Positions 62,348 through 64,000 of a stretch of DNA of 64,000 nucleotides are shown in pieces. Numbering within the stretch: position 1 is the stretch's first letter; the number at the start of each line of letters is the position of its first letter. A model generated the notes under the pieces. That model was not told the DNA's origin. It searched no databases and worked only from the letters and a program-made list of their open reading frames with translations. The position numbers were made by a program, and so were the translations under genes. This stretch comes from Burkholderiales bacterium (GTDB lineage: Bacteria; Pseudomonadota; Gammaproteobacteria; Burkholderiales; Burkholderiaceae_C), in contig JACRAY010000009.1 in assembly GCA_016213325.1 (NCBI GenBank), positions 1-64,000 on the forward strand. Reading direction: 5' to 3'.

Positions 62348-64000
62348 GCGATAGCTTCCGCCCTGTCGGACAGTTCCAGGTGGGTCTCTACGAATGAATT
62401 GATGCCGACGTGGGCCGCCAGGTAGTTCTCCAGCACGGCGGCCAGCAGGAAGGGCGAGCCGCCTTCGAAGGCCCGGTCGTTCATGTCGAGCCGCACGGAC
62501 ACGCCCTTGCCGAAAGCCAGCGGCCCGCCGCCCGGAACCCGCCGCGTGATCTGCTCGGTGACCACGCTGTTCAGGCCTTCGGCCTGGCGCAGCAGGAAGT
62601 GGCCGGTGGTCGTGGCGTACAGCCCAAGCATGGCACGCAGCATCTCGCCGCCTTTCTGCGGGCTGGCGTCGAACAGCGACAGGTAGTTGGCGAACAGGTG
62701 GCTCAGCGCCATCCACGGCTCGAAGCCATCCACCGGCGACGCCAGCGGCACGGACGGGCCGGCCATGCAGTCGATCTGTTTCACCGGCAGGGTGTCCACG
62801 GCTTCGTAGCGGCTGTCGGACCGCTGCGCCTTCAGGTACAGCGGCATGTCGCGGTTGGAACAGAGGGCGCGCACCGACAGGTACTGCAGGTCGCGCCCGA
62901 AGGGCGGCGCTGCCGGCTCGCTGAGCGCGATGTACACCTCGGACCCGGGGTAAGTGATCGGGCGCCCCAGCAACTCCTGCTGGGTGAGGCGGCGGCGCTC
63001 GCGGCGCACCGTGTAGTAGCTCGCCATCGCGGCGCGGCCGGAACCGACCGCCTCGAAGATCGGGTTGAACGGCCTTTCGGTGCCGCCGCCGCCACCCACC
63101 ACTTCGGTCACGCGGATCACTTCGTGGTCCCGCGGCCGCATCGCGTCGGCCCGCAGGTGGAACTCGGTGAAGCCGGGGTGGATGTCGACCCGGTCCAGCT
63201 GCCTTTCGGACAGGTTGACCGCGGGCACACACGACAGGGCAAGCGACGGCAGCTTCACCGCACTTTCGAGGCGGGGAAAGACGCCCGAGAAATGGAAATG
63301 GAGGCACAGGGTGCGCGTGCGCATCGCGGCCAGCGCCTTGCGCAGGCCCGTGACTTCCACGAACCTGAACTTGTCCGGCAGCGCCGCGTATTCCTTCAGC
63401 ACGCGAAAGCCGGCATGGCCACGCGACGGCAGCGGCAGCATCGCCTCGGATTCGTCGAAGCCCACGTGGACCACGCTCGAGCCCGGCAGCCACATGCGCG
63501 GGCTGCGCGGGGCCCAGTCCGCCGACACCGCCACCGCGGTGCAGCGCCCACCCAGCAACTCCAGCAACTGGCTGCCGTACGCGTCGGGGCTGGTGATGTA
63601 CAAGGGCAGCCGGTCGAGCGGCAGGTCGGCGAAAGTGCACTCGCCCGCCAGTTTCACTTCGAGCCTGAGGCTGGACGCCGCCCGCGCAACGCCGGGCCAG
63701 CTCGGGCCGTCTTCGGGGCGCGCAGCGACGTATTGCACCGATGCCAGGTCGACCGGCAGCAGCTGCAGGTCCTTGGTGGTACGGAACTCGCAGCGCACCG
63801 CCGGCTGGCCCGGTATGCTGGCGTGCACCACGCTGCCACGCGCAACGACCGGCCCTTCGGCCAGCGCACTGCTGTCCGTGTCGGGCCGAAAGCGCAGCAC
63901 GCAGGCCGAAGGCGTGGGGTCCAGCCAACCCGGGAACAGCACGTCCAGCAGCTGCTGGGTGAACTGCGGGTACTGCGCGTCCAGCTTCAGCCGCACCCGC
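62311..64000 (-). CDS. tssF: T6SS baseplate protein TssF, 5' end outside window
   Basis: A partial TssF (VasA/ImpG family); about 562 residues are visible and roughly 60 N-terminal residues lie beyond the right edge. The visible part starts with RLKLDAQYPQFTQQLLDVLFPGWL, a typical early TssF segment, then LYITSPDAYGSQLLELL, HFSGVFPRLES, RPITYPGSEVYIALSEP and the C-terminal GKGVSVRLDMNDRAFEGGSPFLLAAVLENYLAAHV. The GTG at 63996 is internal, not a start. It overlaps tssG by 37 bp. Confidence 0.94.
   Translation of the reverse strand, partial: RVRLKLDAQYPQFTQQLLDVLFPGWLDPTPSACVLRFRPDTDSSALAEGPVVARGSVVHASIPGQPAVRCEFRTTKDLQLLPVDLASVQYVAARPEDGPSWPGVARAASSLRLEVKLAGECTFADLPLDRLPLYITSPDAYGSQLLELLGGRCTAVAVSADWAPRSPRMWLPGSSVVHVGFDESEAMLPLPSRGHAGFRVLKEYAALPDKFRFVEVTGLRKALAAMRTRTLCLHFHFSGVFPRLESAVKLPSLALSCVPAVNLSERQLDRVDIHPGFTEFHLRADAMRPRDHEVIRVTEVVGGGGGTERPFNPIFEAVGSGRAAMASYYTVRRERRRLTQQELLGRPITYPGSEVYIALSEPAAPPFGRDLQYLSVRALCSNRDMPLYLKAQRSDSRYEAVDTLPVKQIDCMAGPSVPLASPVDGFEPWMALSHLFANYLSLFDASPQKGGEMLRAMLGLYATTTGHFLLRQAEGLNSVVTEQITRRVPGGGPLAFGKGVSVRLDMNDRAFEGGSPFLLAAVLENYLAAHVGINSFVETHLELSDRAEAIAWPPRFGRRPTF

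Noticed and set aside
62348-63928. Long N-terminal extension of the TssG frame
   Set aside because: It is the shadow of tssF in another frame. The TssG family sequence begins at ATG 62347.

Overview
The window looks like a chromosomal segment of a GC-rich betaproteobacterium, most likely Burkholderiales (Comamonadaceae-like). The pointers are strongly GC-biased third codon positions, a stand-alone Anbu protease behind mutS, a two-partner secretion locus with a giant exoprotein, a type VI secretion (T6SS) cluster with tssF/tssG/vgrG/DUF4123, and a secreted lipoprotein ending in the NW-E-YP-LFP/YYP repeat often seen in that order. The organism is inferred from gene content; no rRNA or tRNA marker is present.

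Layout. (1) 1-6.6 kb, minus strand: a glycoside-hydrolase-like lipoprotein, an M23 endopeptidase, a short secreted RHS protein with a probable PD-(D/E)XK nuclease tip, and an overlapping candidate immunity gene; just upstream is a lipoprotein methyltransferase. (2) 6.8-9.4 kb: a YVTN beta-propeller protein, then a decayed stretch with a frameshifted ORF. (3) 9.4-18.9 kb: an accessory island that is visibly more A+T-rich than its surroundings. Its plus-strand half is a tightly coupled six-gene operon: P-loop (deoxy)nucleotide kinase, nucleoside-phosphorylase fusion, S66/MccF-type peptidase, two truncated IucA/IucC-type (NIS) synthetase homologues, and a 2H phosphoesterase. Its minus-strand half is a D12-class adenine methylase, a large HTH protein with a nucleoside-deoxyribosyltransferase/TIR-like segment, and a small three-helix membrane protein. 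The island abuts the 3' end of glnS. (4) 18.9-32 kb: glnS, a LytS/LytR-like two-component operon with two 2TM proteins and a DUF2306 protein, a MacA/MacB-like exporter, a stress/ECF-sigma block and uppP. (5) 32-38.4 kb: kinase with cyclic-nucleotide-binding domain, Anbu, mutS, a periplasmic-binding-fold protein, OmpA-like protein. (6) 38.5-52 kb: TpsB transporter and a ~3,870-residue TpsA exoprotein with about 19 repeat modules. (7) 52-64 kb: a caspase-like protease converging on a T6SS operon (tssF, tssG, vgrG, DUF4123 adaptor, lipase effector, ankyrin protein, PAAR-like protein, PpkA-like kinase); tssF runs off the right edge.

The best candidate for an undescribed system is the 9379-15379 operon. 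Ligases of the siderophore-synthetase fold, a MccF-type peptidase and three nucleotide-handling enzymes are translationally linked, without the exporter or receptor of a normal siderophore locus. This suggests synthesis and turnover of a nucleotide- or amide-linked small molecule (Trojan-horse antibiotic or signal), but the function is inference. A second candidate is the convergent methylase/HTH-effector/membrane module. Several genes also carry small mobile repeats that have altered protein ends or interiors: a MITE-like element at the MacB ATPase/permease junction, and a REP-like hairpin inside the histidine kinase ATP lid.
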